Positions 1-8,379 of a stretch of 64,000 nt of DNA are shown here, piece by piece. The position numbers were made by a program, and so were the translations under genes. Origin of the DNA: an uncultured Bacteroidota bacterium (lineage in GTDB: Bacteria; Bacteroidota; Bacteroidia; B-17B0; Aurantibacillaceae). The stretch is taken from contig CAITNS010000043.1 of NCBI GenBank assembly GCA_903893815.1, positions 62,001-126,000 on the forward strand, in the 5' to 3' direction. A model generated the notes under the pieces. The model worked only from the letters and a program-made list of their open reading frames with translations. It did no database searches and was not told the DNA's origin. Each line of letters starts with the position of its first letter. Positions within the stretch are counted from its first letter, which is position 1.

Positions 1-126
1 ATATTTTATGATCAAAATTTCCGTTTAGAACAATTAAACGTTCGTAATTTTCCTGAAAACGCAATGAATTATATGGATTTATCAGTGGTATATTTAATAC
101 CGAAAGATAAAATGCCTAAAAAATAA
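1..126 (+). CDS. C-terminal end of an unidentified gene (partial)
   Basis: An open frame runs in from the left edge and stops with TAA at 124-126, giving the last 41 residues of a protein that ends in a lysine-rich tail (IPKDKMPKK). No start is in the window and no family motif is visible, so I do not assign a function. A strong hairpin with a T tract lies 20 bases downstream, which supports this being a real 3' end. Confidence 0.6.
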   Translation: MFYDQNFRLEQLNVRNFPENAMNYMDLSVVYLIPKDKMPKK

Positions 127-146
127 ATTTAAGAATAAACTATTTG

Positions 147-178
147 AAACCGTCCGCCAGTTAGCGGCCGGTTTTTTT
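147..178 (+). terminator. Rho-independent terminator after the left-edge gene
   Basis: AAACCG, a one-base mismatch, then CCGC (147-157) pairs with GCGG, a mismatch, then CGGTTT (164-174) around a six-base loop. A run of T follows. It separates the partial gene from pepA. Confidence 0.8.
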
Positions 179-254
179 GTTTTAATTATATAAGAATGTA
201 AATAAACTTGACTCATATTTTATCAAATCATTGATTTTTAGTAAATTCGCATAT

Positions 255-1688
255 ATGACAACCATTTCTAAAAAAAGTAACATCGATAGTAAACAAAGTT
301 TAGTTATCGTTTGCAGTTCATTTAAAAATAAATCAGAATATAATTTAACGAAAGAACAAGTTGATTATATATCTAACGACATAAAAACAAATGATAAAAA
401 ATTTGTTTGCATCAATACCTTATCTCGTTTAGTTTTTGTGATTGTAGTAGATGATAAAAAAAATCATTACACCATGTTAGAGGCAATTCGTAAAAACGGT
501 GCAACTATAGCAGATACAATAAATAGCGAAAAGCGTACATCTGTTTGTTGTGTTAATGAATTATCTAACACCGATTATTCTTTAGCTTTAGCAGAAGGCA
601 TCGCCTTAGCTAATTATCAATTTATTAAGCATAAGCCAAGTGCTAAAAAAACAGCTAATACATTAAAAGATATAGCAGTAGTAGATTCAAAAATTTCTGC
701 ACAACATATTTCTAATTTATCTATTGCAATTGACGCAACATTAAAAGCTCGTGATTTGGTAAATGAACCTGTAAATACTTTAAATGCAACGGATTTAGCA
801 AATGCATTTAAGGCTATGGGAAAGAATGCCGGTTTTAAAGTAGAAGTTTTAAATAAAACTAAAATTAAACAATTAAAAATGGGTGGTTTGTTGGCCGTTA
901 ATCAAGGAAGCGTTGATGAACCAACATTTTCTGTAATGGAATACAAACCAAAAACCGCAAAAAATAAAAAGCCTTATGTATTAGTTGGTAAAGGTGTTGT
1001 GTACGATACGGGCGGATTAAGTTTAAAGCCTACCCCAAACAGTATGGATTTAATGAAATGCGATATGGCAGGTGCTGCAGCAGTAGGCTGTACGATGTAT
1101 GCGATTGCAAAAGCAAAATTAAATGTTCACGTTATTGCATTAGTTCCTGCAACAGATAATCGCCCTGGATTTAATGCCTTTGCTCCTGGAGATATTATTA
1201 CAATGATGGATGGCAGTACTGTTGAAATGTTAAACTCAGATGCAGAAGGGCGTATGATATTAGCAGATGCTTTACATTATGCAAAACGTTATAAGCCCGA
1301 AATGGTTATTGAGTTATCTACTTTAACCGGTGCAGCAGCTGCGGCTATTGGTCAGTATGGCATTGTAAGTATGGGAACTGCAACAGATGAACAAAAAACT
1401 AATTTAACGGTTAGCGGTTTGCGTATGCATGAACGTTTAGCTGAATTTCCGTTTTGGGATGAATATGATGAGTTAATTAAATCTGACATAGCTGATCAAA
1501 AGAATTTAGGTGGGCCTTATGGAGGCGCGATTACAGCAGGTAAGTTTTTGGTAAAATATACAGACTATCCTTATATGCATTTTGATATTGCAGGGCCCGC
1601 ATTTGTAACTGCTAAAGACAGTTATAGAGGAAAAGGTGGCACCGGTTATGGTGTAAGACTATTATTTGACTTTTTCTCTAGTTTGTAA
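255..1688 (+). CDS. pepA: Leucyl aminopeptidase, family M17
   Basis: A cytosolic dinuclear-metal aminopeptidase that removes N-terminal residues from peptides. The family signature is clear: a VGKGVVYDTGG block near residue 243 carries the catalytic Lys and first metal-binding Asp, DMAGAAAV follows, and the hallmark NSDAEGR near residue 327 carries the metal-binding Asp and Glu plus the catalytic Arg. At 477 residues it has normal M17 length, with a variable N-terminal domain before the catalytic half. I chose ATG 255. The frame opens at a TTG (231) eight codons earlier, but the ATG gives a cleaner start. The next gene begins two bases after the stop, so pepA, the secreted unknown and pdxA probably form one transcript. 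Confidence 0.93.
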   Translation: MTTISKKSNIDSKQSLVIVCSSFKNKSEYNLTKEQVDYISNDIKTNDKKFVCINTLSRLVFVIVVDDKKNHYTMLEAIRKNGATIADTINSEKRTSVCCVNELSNTDYSLALAEGIALANYQFIKHKPSAKKTANTLKDIAVVDSKISAQHISNLSIAIDATLKARDLVNEPVNTLNATDLANAFKAMGKNAGFKVEVLNKTKIKQLKMGGLLAVNQGSVDEPTFSVMEYKPKTAKNKKPYVLVGKGVVYDTGGLSLKPTPNSMDLMKCDMAGAAAVGCTMYAIAKAKLNVHVIALVPATDNRPGFNAFAPGDIITMMDGSTVEMLNSDAEGRMILADALHYAKRYKPEMVIELSTLTGAAAAAIGQYGIVSMGTATDEQKTNLTVSGLRMHERLAEFPFWDEYDELIKSDIADQKNLGGPYGGAITAGKFLVKYTDYPYMHFDIAGPAFVTAKDSYRGKGGTGYGVRLLFDFFSSL

Positions 1689-1690
1689 GA

Positions 1691-2797
1691 TTGAAGTATT
1701 TACTACATATTGTTTTATTTTGTTCTCTACTGAGTTTTGCTCAAAACAATACCACGGAATCTTTAATTGTAGTGCATTATGATGAAAGCAATAAAGCAAA
1801 CTTAGGCCAATTCATTTATCGTTATAATTTTGTAAATAATGTATATGCTGGCAGAGATCAAATAATTTCTATAAATGGCAGAAAGGATAATAAAGATTTT
1901 GTGCGTTGCGATAAAGGAGAAAATACTTTATATAAAAATCGTTATTTAATTTCAGGAATTGGCAATGTTATTGATTTATCAGAAAAAAAAGTAGTTTACG
2001 AGGGTACAGGTAAGTTAGTCCGTTGTTCAAATGATAGCATCATATTTTTTGTAAACGATATTTTTAAGGGCAAATATTATGCCTACTTCGATTTAAACAC
2101 AAATATTTATTCCGAAATAAAGTCATTGACTTTTAAAATAATACTTGGGCAAGATGTAGAATTTGATAGAAGAAAATCACCCTACAAATTAGAATATTTT
2201 CCAATAGGAAAACCCAAAGTACTTTTAATGGATGATGCCGGACATGGAGGAGTATCTTCTGTCGGAAATAAAGCAGATATTCCAATATTTTGGCTTGATG
2301 GTAATACCTTTTTATTTCCAAACATTAAGGTAACTGATTTAGAAGGAACTATTGTGAAATACAATCTTCTAACAAAAACATCCAAGATTCTTGGAACTTT
2401 TAACTCAACGGCTAAAATACCAGCAACCTATAAACTAAATAATGGATCCAACTCACAAGTTGAGTTTTATTTTAAAGATAAATTGTATATAATTAACCCA
2501 ACAAAAGAAACAATGCTCATTTCAAATTATAAAGAAGTTGATTCGTTTTTTTCAATTGAAGTTGAAGTAAAACCTACTGGTAGAGGCGTTTTTTATAAAG
2601 GAAAAGATATTGGTAAAAATCACTTTCAATTAAATAACTTTAAATCAACTCCTAATTTTGCGGCTATTGTAAAAGAAATTGTAATGGGAGACGAAGCGTA
2701 TCAGCAAGGACTATCGGTATTTAATGTTTCGAAAATGAAATGGGAAAACATTGATGCAGAAGATGTGGCATCATTAATAGGTTGGATAAAAAAATAA
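1691..2797 (+). CDS. Secreted protein of unknown function
   Basis: I do not recognise this 368-residue protein. It starts with TTG two bases after the pepA stop and has a typical Sec signal peptide (hydrophobic LLHIVLFCSLLSFAQ, cleavage probably after FAQ at residue 18). The rest looks like a beta-rich repeat protein, with short strand-like segments ending in Asp/Asn/Gly turns, which would fit a beta-propeller or WD-like fold in the periplasm or cell surface. It ends in LIGWIKK with no T9SS sorting domain. pdxA begins three bases later. The tight packing between two housekeeping enzymes suggests co-transcription but does not reveal a role. Confidence 0.75.
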   Translation: MKYLLHIVLFCSLLSFAQNNTTESLIVVHYDESNKANLGQFIYRYNFVNNVYAGRDQIISINGRKDNKDFVRCDKGENTLYKNRYLISGIGNVIDLSEKKVVYEGTGKLVRCSNDSIIFFVNDIFKGKYYAYFDLNTNIYSEIKSLTFKIILGQDVEFDRRKSPYKLEYFPIGKPKVLLMDDAGHGGVSSVGNKADIPIFWLDGNTFLFPNIKVTDLEGTIVKYNLLTKTSKILGTFNSTAKIPATYKLNNGSNSQVEFYFKDKLYIINPTKETMLISNYKEVDSFFSIEVEVKPTGRGVFYKGKDIGKNHFQLNNFKSTPNFAAIVKEIVMGDEAYQQGLSVFNVSKMKWENIDAEDVASLIGWIKK

Positions 2798-2800
2798 ATT

Positions 2801-3853
2801 ATGGTTGATAATAAAATTGTAGTCGGAATATCTCAAGGAGATTTAAATGGTATAGGTTTAGAAATTATTTTAAAGACATTGGCTGAACCGGGCATATCAG
2901 AAATTTGTGTTCCTGTTTTATTTAGTTCTCAAAAAACAGTTTCCTATTTTAGAAAAATGTTAAGCATGGATGAGTTTAACTTCAATCCGTTAAGAGACTT
3001 TAGTCAATTAAATATAAAAAAACCGAATGTGTTTATTTGTTATGAAGAGGAAGTAACGATTGAAATGGGCAAACCAACAACGCTAAGTGGTAAATATGCA
3101 AAACTTTCGTTAGAAGCAGCAACATTAGCCTTATTTGATAAAAAAATTGATGTTTTAGTAACGGCACCTATTAATAAACACTCCATGCAAGAGGCGGGAT
3201 TTAATTATCCTGGCCATACAGAGTATTTGGGAGATAAATTAGGCGGAAAGCCATTAATGTTATTATGCGCTAACGATTTGCGAGTTGCGGTAGTAACAGG
3301 CCATGTTCCACTAAAAAACATTTCCGAAAAAATAACCATTGAAAATGTACTTGAAAAAATTAATCAGCTACATGCATCTTTAGTTAAAGATTTTGGGATT
3401 CGTAAACCGAAAATTGCTGTGCTGGGTTTAAATCCACATGCTGGAGAAAACGGGGCAATTGGCGATGAAGAAAAAAAAATGATAATACCAGCTATTGAAA
3501 AAGCAAAGGAAAACATGTTGGTTTTTGGGCCATATTCAGCAGACGGTTTTTTTGGCAAAAACATGCAATCTCAATTTGATGGTGTTTTAGCCATGTATCA
3601 CGACCAAGGGTTGATTCCGTTTAAAACATTAGCATTTGGACATGGCGTTAATTTTACTGCAGGTTTAGATTTTGTTCGTACTTCTCCCGATCACGGAACT
3701 GCTTATGATATTGCCGGCAAACAAATAGCAGATGAATCGTCTTTTAGAGAAGCATTATACACCGCAATAGATATTTATAGACGGAGAGAATTATTAGAAG
3801 AAATTTCAAAAAAACCTTTAGCCTTTTCTCCAATTAAAAAAGAAAGAGGATAA
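2801..3853 (+). CDS. pdxA: 4-hydroxythreonine-4-phosphate dehydrogenase
   Basis: PdxA oxidises 4-phosphohydroxy-L-threonine in the DXP-dependent route to pyridoxal phosphate. The 350-residue protein has the expected length. Conserved blocks include GISQGDLNGIG at the N-terminus, TAPINKHSMQEAGF, PGHTEYLG (metal-binding His), GLNPHAGENG (second His) and AMYHDQGLIPFK (third His), followed by TSPDHGTAYDIAGK. ATG 2801 starts just after the preceding stop, so it is probably the last gene of the pepA transcript. A weak AT-rich hairpin lies about 90 bases downstream. Confidence 0.95.
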   Translation: MVDNKIVVGISQGDLNGIGLEIILKTLAEPGISEICVPVLFSSQKTVSYFRKMLSMDEFNFNPLRDFSQLNIKKPNVFICYEEEVTIEMGKPTTLSGKYAKLSLEAATLALFDKKIDVLVTAPINKHSMQEAGFNYPGHTEYLGDKLGGKPLMLLCANDLRVAVVTGHVPLKNISEKITIENVLEKINQLHASLVKDFGIRKPKIAVLGLNPHAGENGAIGDEEKKMIIPAIEKAKENMLVFGPYSADGFFGKNMQSQFDGVLAMYHDQGLIPFKTLAFGHGVNFTAGLDFVRTSPDHGTAYDIAGKQIADESSFREALYTAIDIYRRRELLEEISKKPLAFSPIKKERG

Positions 3854-3940
3854 GTAATGAAATGCTATCTAATTTAATAATATTGCTGTTTATAAAGATT
3901 ACAATACCTTCACAGTTGGACAGTAGTGAAATAAAATATT

Positions 3941-3976
3941 AAAAAATGAGCTGAATTGAAGAGTATTCATTTTTTA
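3941..3976. terminator. Possible terminator between convergent genes
   Basis: AAAAAATGA (3941-3949) pairs with TCATTTTTT (3967-3975) around a 17-base loop, with A and T runs on both sides. It lies between pdxA and the convergent kinase gene, where a bidirectional terminator is expected. The long loop makes this tentative. A second small palindrome, AAGCTC-5 nt-GAGCTT, follows at 3981-3997. Confidence 0.4.
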
Positions 3977-4110
3977 CCTTAAGCTCTAGTCGAGCTTTAC
4001 CTCGCTCTTTTTTAGCTATTTCTTTGAACTTACCTCGCCAGAGATTATTTTATCTGCTGCCATATTACCATAGACAGGCAAATATAAGATTTTAAGATGA
4101 TTGAATTAAC

Positions 4111-5508
4111 TTAATCAGGGATTCCGTTATTCCAAGCAAGGCTATCAATTTTTGATTTAGTTCTTTTTGTAACGTATGAAAAAACTTTATTTTCATAAAA
4201 GTATTTTGGTGTTCCTTTTTCAAATTGGTTGGAATAAATAATCCATTTATTAAATAACTCTGTATAACAAGAGTCTTTGATTTCGAGTAAAACCAATTTT
4301 CTTGACTTGTTTTTATAATAGGGATGTTGATCGTATTTTAAAACTCGATTTTTAAACGAATGGTATAAATTATTTGCCATTGCAATAAACTTTAAAGAAT
4401 CTGAGAGAGAAACAATTGTGTCTGCAATCATTTTATTAATTTCTTTGGTTACTTCATAGTATTCCGTTTTACTTTTTTGGTATTCCAAAATCATTTCTTT
4501 TGTGTTCAAGTTTTCATTTTTAGAAACCGATACCGGAGAATCAAATATTACATTTTTAGAATTGTTTTTCCTTTCCACCAATTTATTATTTATACTATCT
4601 TTTATGGAATTGAAAGGCTTCGTTAAAAGGTTTTTATTTTCTTTAAAAAAATCAGAAAAGATAAAATAGCTAATGATTGCGCCAATTATAATTATCCCTA
4701 TGGTTAAAAATAAATTTCTTTTTCGGCTCTGATAATATCGTGTAAAACTATATTCAACTTCACTTATATTCTCGGGTCGATTAATAGGCAATTCATTTAA
4801 ACAAGCCTTTATAACCTTTCTATATTGTTGAGGGAGTTTATTTATTAATTTCTTATTTACATCTCCTGTAAAAAGCTCCAATACAACTAATCCAAAAGAA
4901 TATAAATCACTTTTTGCACCTTGTCTTGATGGCTCTTTTATTTGTTCGGGAGATGCGTATTTTTTTGTTCCTGATGCAATTCCTTCAAAAGCATCCGTAG
5001 TTGCAAGCCCAAAATCAATCAACTTAATGTTTCCTCCTTTATGACTCAGCAATATATTTTCGGGCTTCAAATCCAAATGATAAATTTGGTGCTTATGTAA
5101 ATAATCAATCGCTCTTATTAATTGCATTATTATTTTGTCGATATTATTTTTACTGACAAAATTCTTATTTTGAAATGCTTCGCGTAGTGAAATTCCGTCA
5201 ATATATTCCTGAATAATAAACACACCTTTTTTATCGTAACCTTTATGTAAATAACGAACTATGTTTGGATGGTCTAATTGCAATCCAATTTCAAACTCTT
5301 TTTCAAGTGATGTTTTATAAAGTGTATTATTTAAAAATTCAGGTTTTAATCTTTTTAAGGTGTGCCATTTACCATACAAAAGAAATTTTCCAACAAAACA
5401 CATTCCTCCATCTTTTGAAACTTCAATAATATCTGAAAAAAGTTTTTCAGTTTCATCTTCATTTGTAAAAAAACCGGAAGGCTCAAAAATATTTTTGTTA
5501 TAATCCAT
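4111..5508 (-). CDS. Membrane-anchored Ser/Thr protein kinase (Hanks type)
   Basis: An N-terminal eukaryotic-like kinase domain spans roughly residues 20-255. Visible elements are the presumed ATP-binding Lys in HTLKRLK, the catalytic loop HLDLKPEN near residue 144 (Leu replaces the usual Arg of HRD), DFG near 165, an SPEQ activation-segment end near 187, and the D-YSFG helix. The glycine-rich loop is poorly conserved. One hydrophobic segment follows near residues 267-287 (LTIGIIIIGAIISYFIF), then a charged, probably extracytoplasmic region with a Lys/Glu-rich helix. I chose ATG 5508 because GGTTGGAA lies just upstream; a TTG exists two codons earlier. The start overlaps the end of the upstream gene by 11 bases, so the two are translationally coupled. 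Confidence 0.9.
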   Translation of the reverse strand: MDYNKNIFEPSGFFTNEDETEKLFSDIIEVSKDGGMCFVGKFLLYGKWHTLKRLKPEFLNNTLYKTSLEKEFEIGLQLDHPNIVRYLHKGYDKKGVFIIQEYIDGISLREAFQNKNFVSKNNIDKIIMQLIRAIDYLHKHQIYHLDLKPENILLSHKGGNIKLIDFGLATTDAFEGIASGTKKYASPEQIKEPSRQGAKSDLYSFGLVVLELFTGDVNKKLINKLPQQYRKVIKACLNELPINRPENISEVEYSFTRYYQSRKRNLFLTIGIIIIGAIISYFIFSDFFKENKNLLTKPFNSIKDSINNKLVERKNNSKNVIFDSPVSVSKNENLNTKEMILEYQKSKTEYYEVTKEINKMIADTIVSLSDSLKFIAMANNLYHSFKNRVLKYDQHPYYKNKSRKLVLLEIKDSCYTELFNKWIIYSNQFEKGTPKYFYENKVFSYVTKRTKSKIDSLAWNNGIPD

Positions 5509-6058
5509 TTCCAACCTTTCTTATATATGTAAGACCGCTTACTTTTCCAGCAATGTATTGCCCTAAATCTTTATTATTTCTTTTCACTTCATTTATTAAT
5601 AATGGATAGCCTAATACAAAATGGTAAATTGTAATTATATCCCCTATGATTAATTTACTTTTCTCTGACTTCATTACTTCAAATTGCTGTTTTCTGAGAA
5701 ATTTTACGGCAAGATTTCTATCCGGTTTATAACCAAACTCTATTATTTCATTTTCTATTATAGTATCAATACCGATTTCGGACAATGAAATAAATTCGGA
5801 ATGAGTAACATTATTGATACTTTTAATTAGCGCATCCCAATCAGGAAAATTTATATATTGTGCAATTAAGTCTAATGTGAATCGTCTAGGTTGCTCTACA
5901 CCTGAAACAAATCCGTAAAGACGTTTTAATGTTGAAGCACTCACGCGCTCATTACAAGCGGAAGATATTATTAACGCTAATGCTTCACAATCTTTTGGGT
6001 AACGCACTGCTTTACCAAATCGTTCTTCTATTTTTTGCTTTATTATTTCTGATAACAT
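5498..6058 (-). CDS. Putative HTH-like partner of the downstream kinase
   Basis: A 186-residue protein whose first 80 residues match, by memory, a recurrent Bacteroidota motif of DNA-binding character: RYPKDCEALALIIS, SASTLKRLYGF, RRFTLDLIAQYI and PDWDALI. This reads as a short helical bundle with a helix-turn-helix-like core. The C-terminal half is helical without a motif I recognise. It lies upstream of, and overlaps, the Ser/Thr kinase gene, so the two likely form a signalling pair in which the kinase modifies or senses alongside this protein; that is inference. Its promoter region holds four near-identical CGAAATGAA-type repeats (6102-6141) that could be its binding sites. Confidence 0.7.
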   Translation of the reverse strand: MLSEIIKQKIEERFGKAVRYPKDCEALALIISSACNERVSASTLKRLYGFVSGVEQPRRFTLDLIAQYINFPDWDALIKSINNVTHSEFISLSEIGIDTIIENEIIEFGYKPDRNLAVKFLRKQQFEVMKSEKSKLIIGDIITIYHFVLGYPLLINEVKRNNKDLGQYIAGKVSGLTYIRKVGNGL

Positions 6059-6101
6059 ACTTTTTTATTTGTAAAAATAAGGTATAGCAATATACAAAAT
6101 T

Positions 6102-6141
6102 CGCAATGAACGAAATGAATGAACGAAATGGTCGAAATGAA
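6102..6141. promoter_or_regulatory. Direct-repeat array, candidate operator
   Basis: Four copies of a nine-base word start at 6102 (CGCAATGAA), 6111 (CGAAATGAA), 6124 (CGAAATGGT) and 6133 (CGAAATGAA). They form two abutting pairs separated by four bases. They lie 44-83 bases upstream of the start of the HTH-like protein at 5498-6058, a natural position for an autoregulatory site. Confidence 0.45.
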
Positions 6142-6188
6142 CTTAGGAGTTTATAATAAACTTTATCTCCTTTGCAGTGAAATAAAGT

Positions 6189-6458
6189 TTATTTAGATAG
6201 TAGTTTAAACTGAAATAGTTCAGATAGAGGGATTTCAAGAGCGCGCGAAATAGCAAAAACAGTACTAACAGTAGGGTTAATACGGGCAGCTTCTATACGG
6301 TCAATTTGACTGCGTGATACACCCGACTCAAAGGCAAGTTGCCGAATTGTGTAATCCTTACTGATTCTTGCTTTTTTAAGCTCAATAGCAAGTAGTTCTA
6401 TCCCCTCTTGATCGAATATTAAAGTTCGTTTATTGAGCTTGTTCCTTTGTTTATTCAC
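6189..6458 (-). CDS. XRE-family transcriptional regulator
   Basis: An 89-residue, single-domain Cro/C1-type helix-turn-helix protein. The HTH core is clear: LKKARISKDYTIRQLAFESG (helices 1-2), then VSRSQIDRIE (recognition helix), then NPTVSTVFAISRALEIPLSELF, the usual end of the domain. About 25 basic residues precede it. It has no sensor domain, as is common for phage-type, toxin-antitoxin or island regulators. A perfect inverted repeat, 9+4+9 bases, lies 31 bases upstream of its start and is the obvious candidate operator. It is transcribed away from the leader-bearing gene at 6638 and toward the kinase module. Confidence 0.88.
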   Translation of the reverse strand: MNKQRNKLNKRTLIFDQEGIELLAIELKKARISKDYTIRQLAFESGVSRSQIDRIEAARINPTVSTVFAISRALEIPLSELFQFKLLSK

Positions 6459-6488
6459 ATCGGAAAGTTTGCAAAAATGGAAATTTTT

Positions 6489-6510
6489 ATGACAGCATAG
6501 GTGCTGTCAT
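6489..6510. promoter_or_regulatory. Perfect 9-bp inverted repeat, candidate XRE operator
   Basis: ATGACAGCA-TAGG-TGCTGTCAT. The arms are perfect with a four-base spacer, the geometry of a dimer-binding site. It lies between the divergent XRE gene (start 6458) and the gene at 6638, so one protein bound here could control both directions. Confidence 0.55.
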
Positions 6511-6577
6511 TTGATTTTTTAACCTATATTAGCTTTTTTAAAAACAATACTAAGAAAATGCAGACTGCAAAAAACTT

Positions 6578-6626
6578 ATAAAAAAAGAGGCGGGAACCTG
6601 AAAAGCCTTAAGAGTAGGGAATTTTA
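6578..6626 (+). promoter_or_regulatory. Recurring leader element, copy A
   Basis: A run of A, then GAGGCGGGAACCTGAAAAGCC, nine variable bases and GAGTAGGGA end about 18 bases before ATG 6638. The same arrangement precedes the genes at 8380 (almost identical) and 8972 (close). GGC and GCC can pair around an A-rich loop. It may be a 5' UTR element or a promoter-linked repeat. Confidence 0.6.
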
Positions 6627-6637
6627 AACTTAAAAAA

Positions 6638-8065
6638 ATGAAAACGATACTTACAATTTTAATTTACGGATTATCTCTAAATACTTTTGCCCAAAAACTC
6701 GTAAAAACATACTACGATTATCGCAACACGAAAATTCAATCAGAATATTACACTGACGCCTACGGAGTAAAGAACGGTACTTATAAAGGATATTCCGAGT
6801 ACGGTGGCATATTGCTACAAGGATCATATAAAGATGATGCACCGATTGGAAAATGGACAGAAAATTACTTAGATGGTAAACTACATTTTATAAAAACTTA
6901 TACCTCTCCGGGTTATACGAATTTTGACGTGAAGGATGGTAAAATCATTTCATATTATGAAAATGGAAAAACGATTAAGTATGAGAGAAATTTCATAAAT
7001 GGAGAACTTGATGGCGATTATAAAACATATGATGAAAGCGGCACTTTAAATGGGGAAGGAAAATATGTAAATGGTGTTTTTGAAAGAACTGGAGAAAGTA
7101 AAAGAATATATGATGAAGAGCAAGAGAAGCTAAAACAAAAACAGAAAGAGCAGGAGGCAGCAACTCTGCAAAAGAACACTGAAGAATACAAAAACATTAT
7201 ACCAGAAGCAGACAAGGCTATAGCAGCAAAAGATTACAAAAAAGCTTTTGAATTATTCAAATCCGCATCTGACTTGCTGAAGAATGAAAAATATCCTAAA
7301 GACAAAATAAACGAAATGATTGAAACATTTCATACAAACAGTAAGTTTTTTCAGGAATATATTAAGTCCCAAAATGATACATTGGATAATGACTTTAAAA
7401 CACTAAAAGCAGACTTCAAAATAAAGAGCATTAAAGAATACAATAAATACACATACACTTATGATGATAAAAAACCAAGAGCATCGTCGGCCGGTTATAG
7501 TAATTGTAACTGCCTAGAACCTTGGAATGAAAAAGCATATAACGCATTGATTTGTTTTGATTTAAACAAAGAATTTTACGAGCCTTATCAAAGAGCAATT
7601 ACGGAGGCTTATTTTAAATATGATGAAGCTTTAACAAAGGAAGAAGGTAATGTTAAAAGGTCAAATTTTAGTTTCTACTTTGAGCAGACAAATAATCAGT
7701 TTTACACCTACGACAAGACTACTTTTTTGAATAATCTTAAAGTTGAAAAGGAAAATTTTGAGTCCAGTAAATCGGTAAAAACAAATTACTTAAAAGCAGT
7801 AGATAACAAAGTTAACATCACAAACTTAAACGACCAAAACAAAAAGAAGACCTTATTAAAAAAATACTTAATTGTGTATGAAGACTTTATTTTTAAAATC
7901 AACGCATATCCTGGTTTAACTGAAACAATCTCTCTATTAAAATCATTAAACTCTATTTCTGATAATGTAGTGGCTTTATATAGTCAAGAAACAAAGGATA
8001 TGGAGAAAAAATTAAAAGATGCTGAAACTTCAGAACAAATACAAGCTATGATACTCGGACAATAA
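6638..8065 (+). CDS. Secreted YwqK/MORN-like repeat protein with helical C-terminus
   Basis: A 475-residue protein with a Sec signal peptide (MKTILTILIYGLSLNTFAQ). Residues 20-165 carry several copies of the MORN-like repeat of the YwqK family (NGTYKGYSEYGG, PIGKWTENYLDGK, DGDYKTYDESG, NGEGKYVNG). A strongly charged coiled coil follows (EEQEKLKQKQKEQEAATLQK, about 160-185), then a long helical domain with TPR-like character. YwqK-type repeats are often annotated as antitoxin-related, but here the signal peptide argues for an envelope protein and I see no toxin partner. The gene is preceded by leader copy A, and its first 20 codons resemble those of the gene at 8380, which suggests a shared 5' cassette. 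Confidence 0.78.
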   Translation: MKTILTILIYGLSLNTFAQKLVKTYYDYRNTKIQSEYYTDAYGVKNGTYKGYSEYGGILLQGSYKDDAPIGKWTENYLDGKLHFIKTYTSPGYTNFDVKDGKIISYYENGKTIKYERNFINGELDGDYKTYDESGTLNGEGKYVNGVFERTGESKRIYDEEQEKLKQKQKEQEAATLQKNTEEYKNIIPEADKAIAAKDYKKAFELFKSASDLLKNEKYPKDKINEMIETFHTNSKFFQEYIKSQNDTLDNDFKTLKADFKIKSIKEYNKYTYTYDDKKPRASSAGYSNCNCLEPWNEKAYNALICFDLNKEFYEPYQRAITEAYFKYDEALTKEEGNVKRSNFSFYFEQTNNQFYTYDKTTFLNNLKVEKENFESSKSVKTNYLKAVDNKVNITNLNDQNKKKTLLKKYLIVYEDFIFKINAYPGLTETISLLKSLNSISDNVVALYSQETKDMEKKLKDAETSEQIQAMILGQ

Positions 8066-8077
8066 AATCATACAAAA

Positions 8078-8242
8078 ATGACATTCATAAGAGAAGAAAA
8101 TTAGGATACGATTTGTAAGCTAATTAAAAAACTTGTTGACCTATTAAAAAATGGGGCATCATCATTAACTAAGAAAAATAGGCCGCAATTGCAAATAGAA
8201 TAACGAAAACTTAATAGAATATTGGAGCAAATAAATCGTTAA
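8078..8242 (+). pseudogene. Possible remnant of a small gene
   Basis: Within the 314-base gap between the genes at 6638 and 8380, one frame beginning at ATG 8078 reads as a coherent Lys/Leu-rich helical peptide (DTICKLIKKLVDLLKNG, later RKLNRILEQINR) interrupted by in-frame stops TAG at 8102 and TAA at 8198. It could be a decayed gene or chance. The rest of the gap holds a GCCCA/TGGGC inverted repeat (8245-8269) and leader copy B. Confidence 0.25.
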
Positions 8243-8305
8243 AAGCCCAAACAATGAGAGAGGCTGGGCATAAAATATTATTTAAAATGAATAACTAATG
8301 TGGAC

Positions 8306-8362
8306 AACAAAACCACTTTAAAAAAAGAGGCGGTAACCTGAAAAGCCATACGAGTAGGGAAA
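8306..8362 (+). promoter_or_regulatory. Recurring leader element, copy B
   Basis: Almost identical to copy A: a run of A, then GAGGCGGTAACCTGAAAAG and CC, nine bases, and GAGTAGGGA, ending 17-20 bases before ATG 8380. In addition a small hairpin, GTGG-9 nt-CCAC (about 8301-8317), precedes the A run. Similarity to copy C extends further upstream (ATTTAAAATGA), indicating that more than 100 bases were duplicated. Confidence 0.6.
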
Positions 8363-8379
8363 ATTTAAATTAAAGAAAA

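Noticed and set aside
8078-8242. Treating this frame as a functional gene
   Set aside because: Two in-frame stops and no family match; kept only as a possible remnant.
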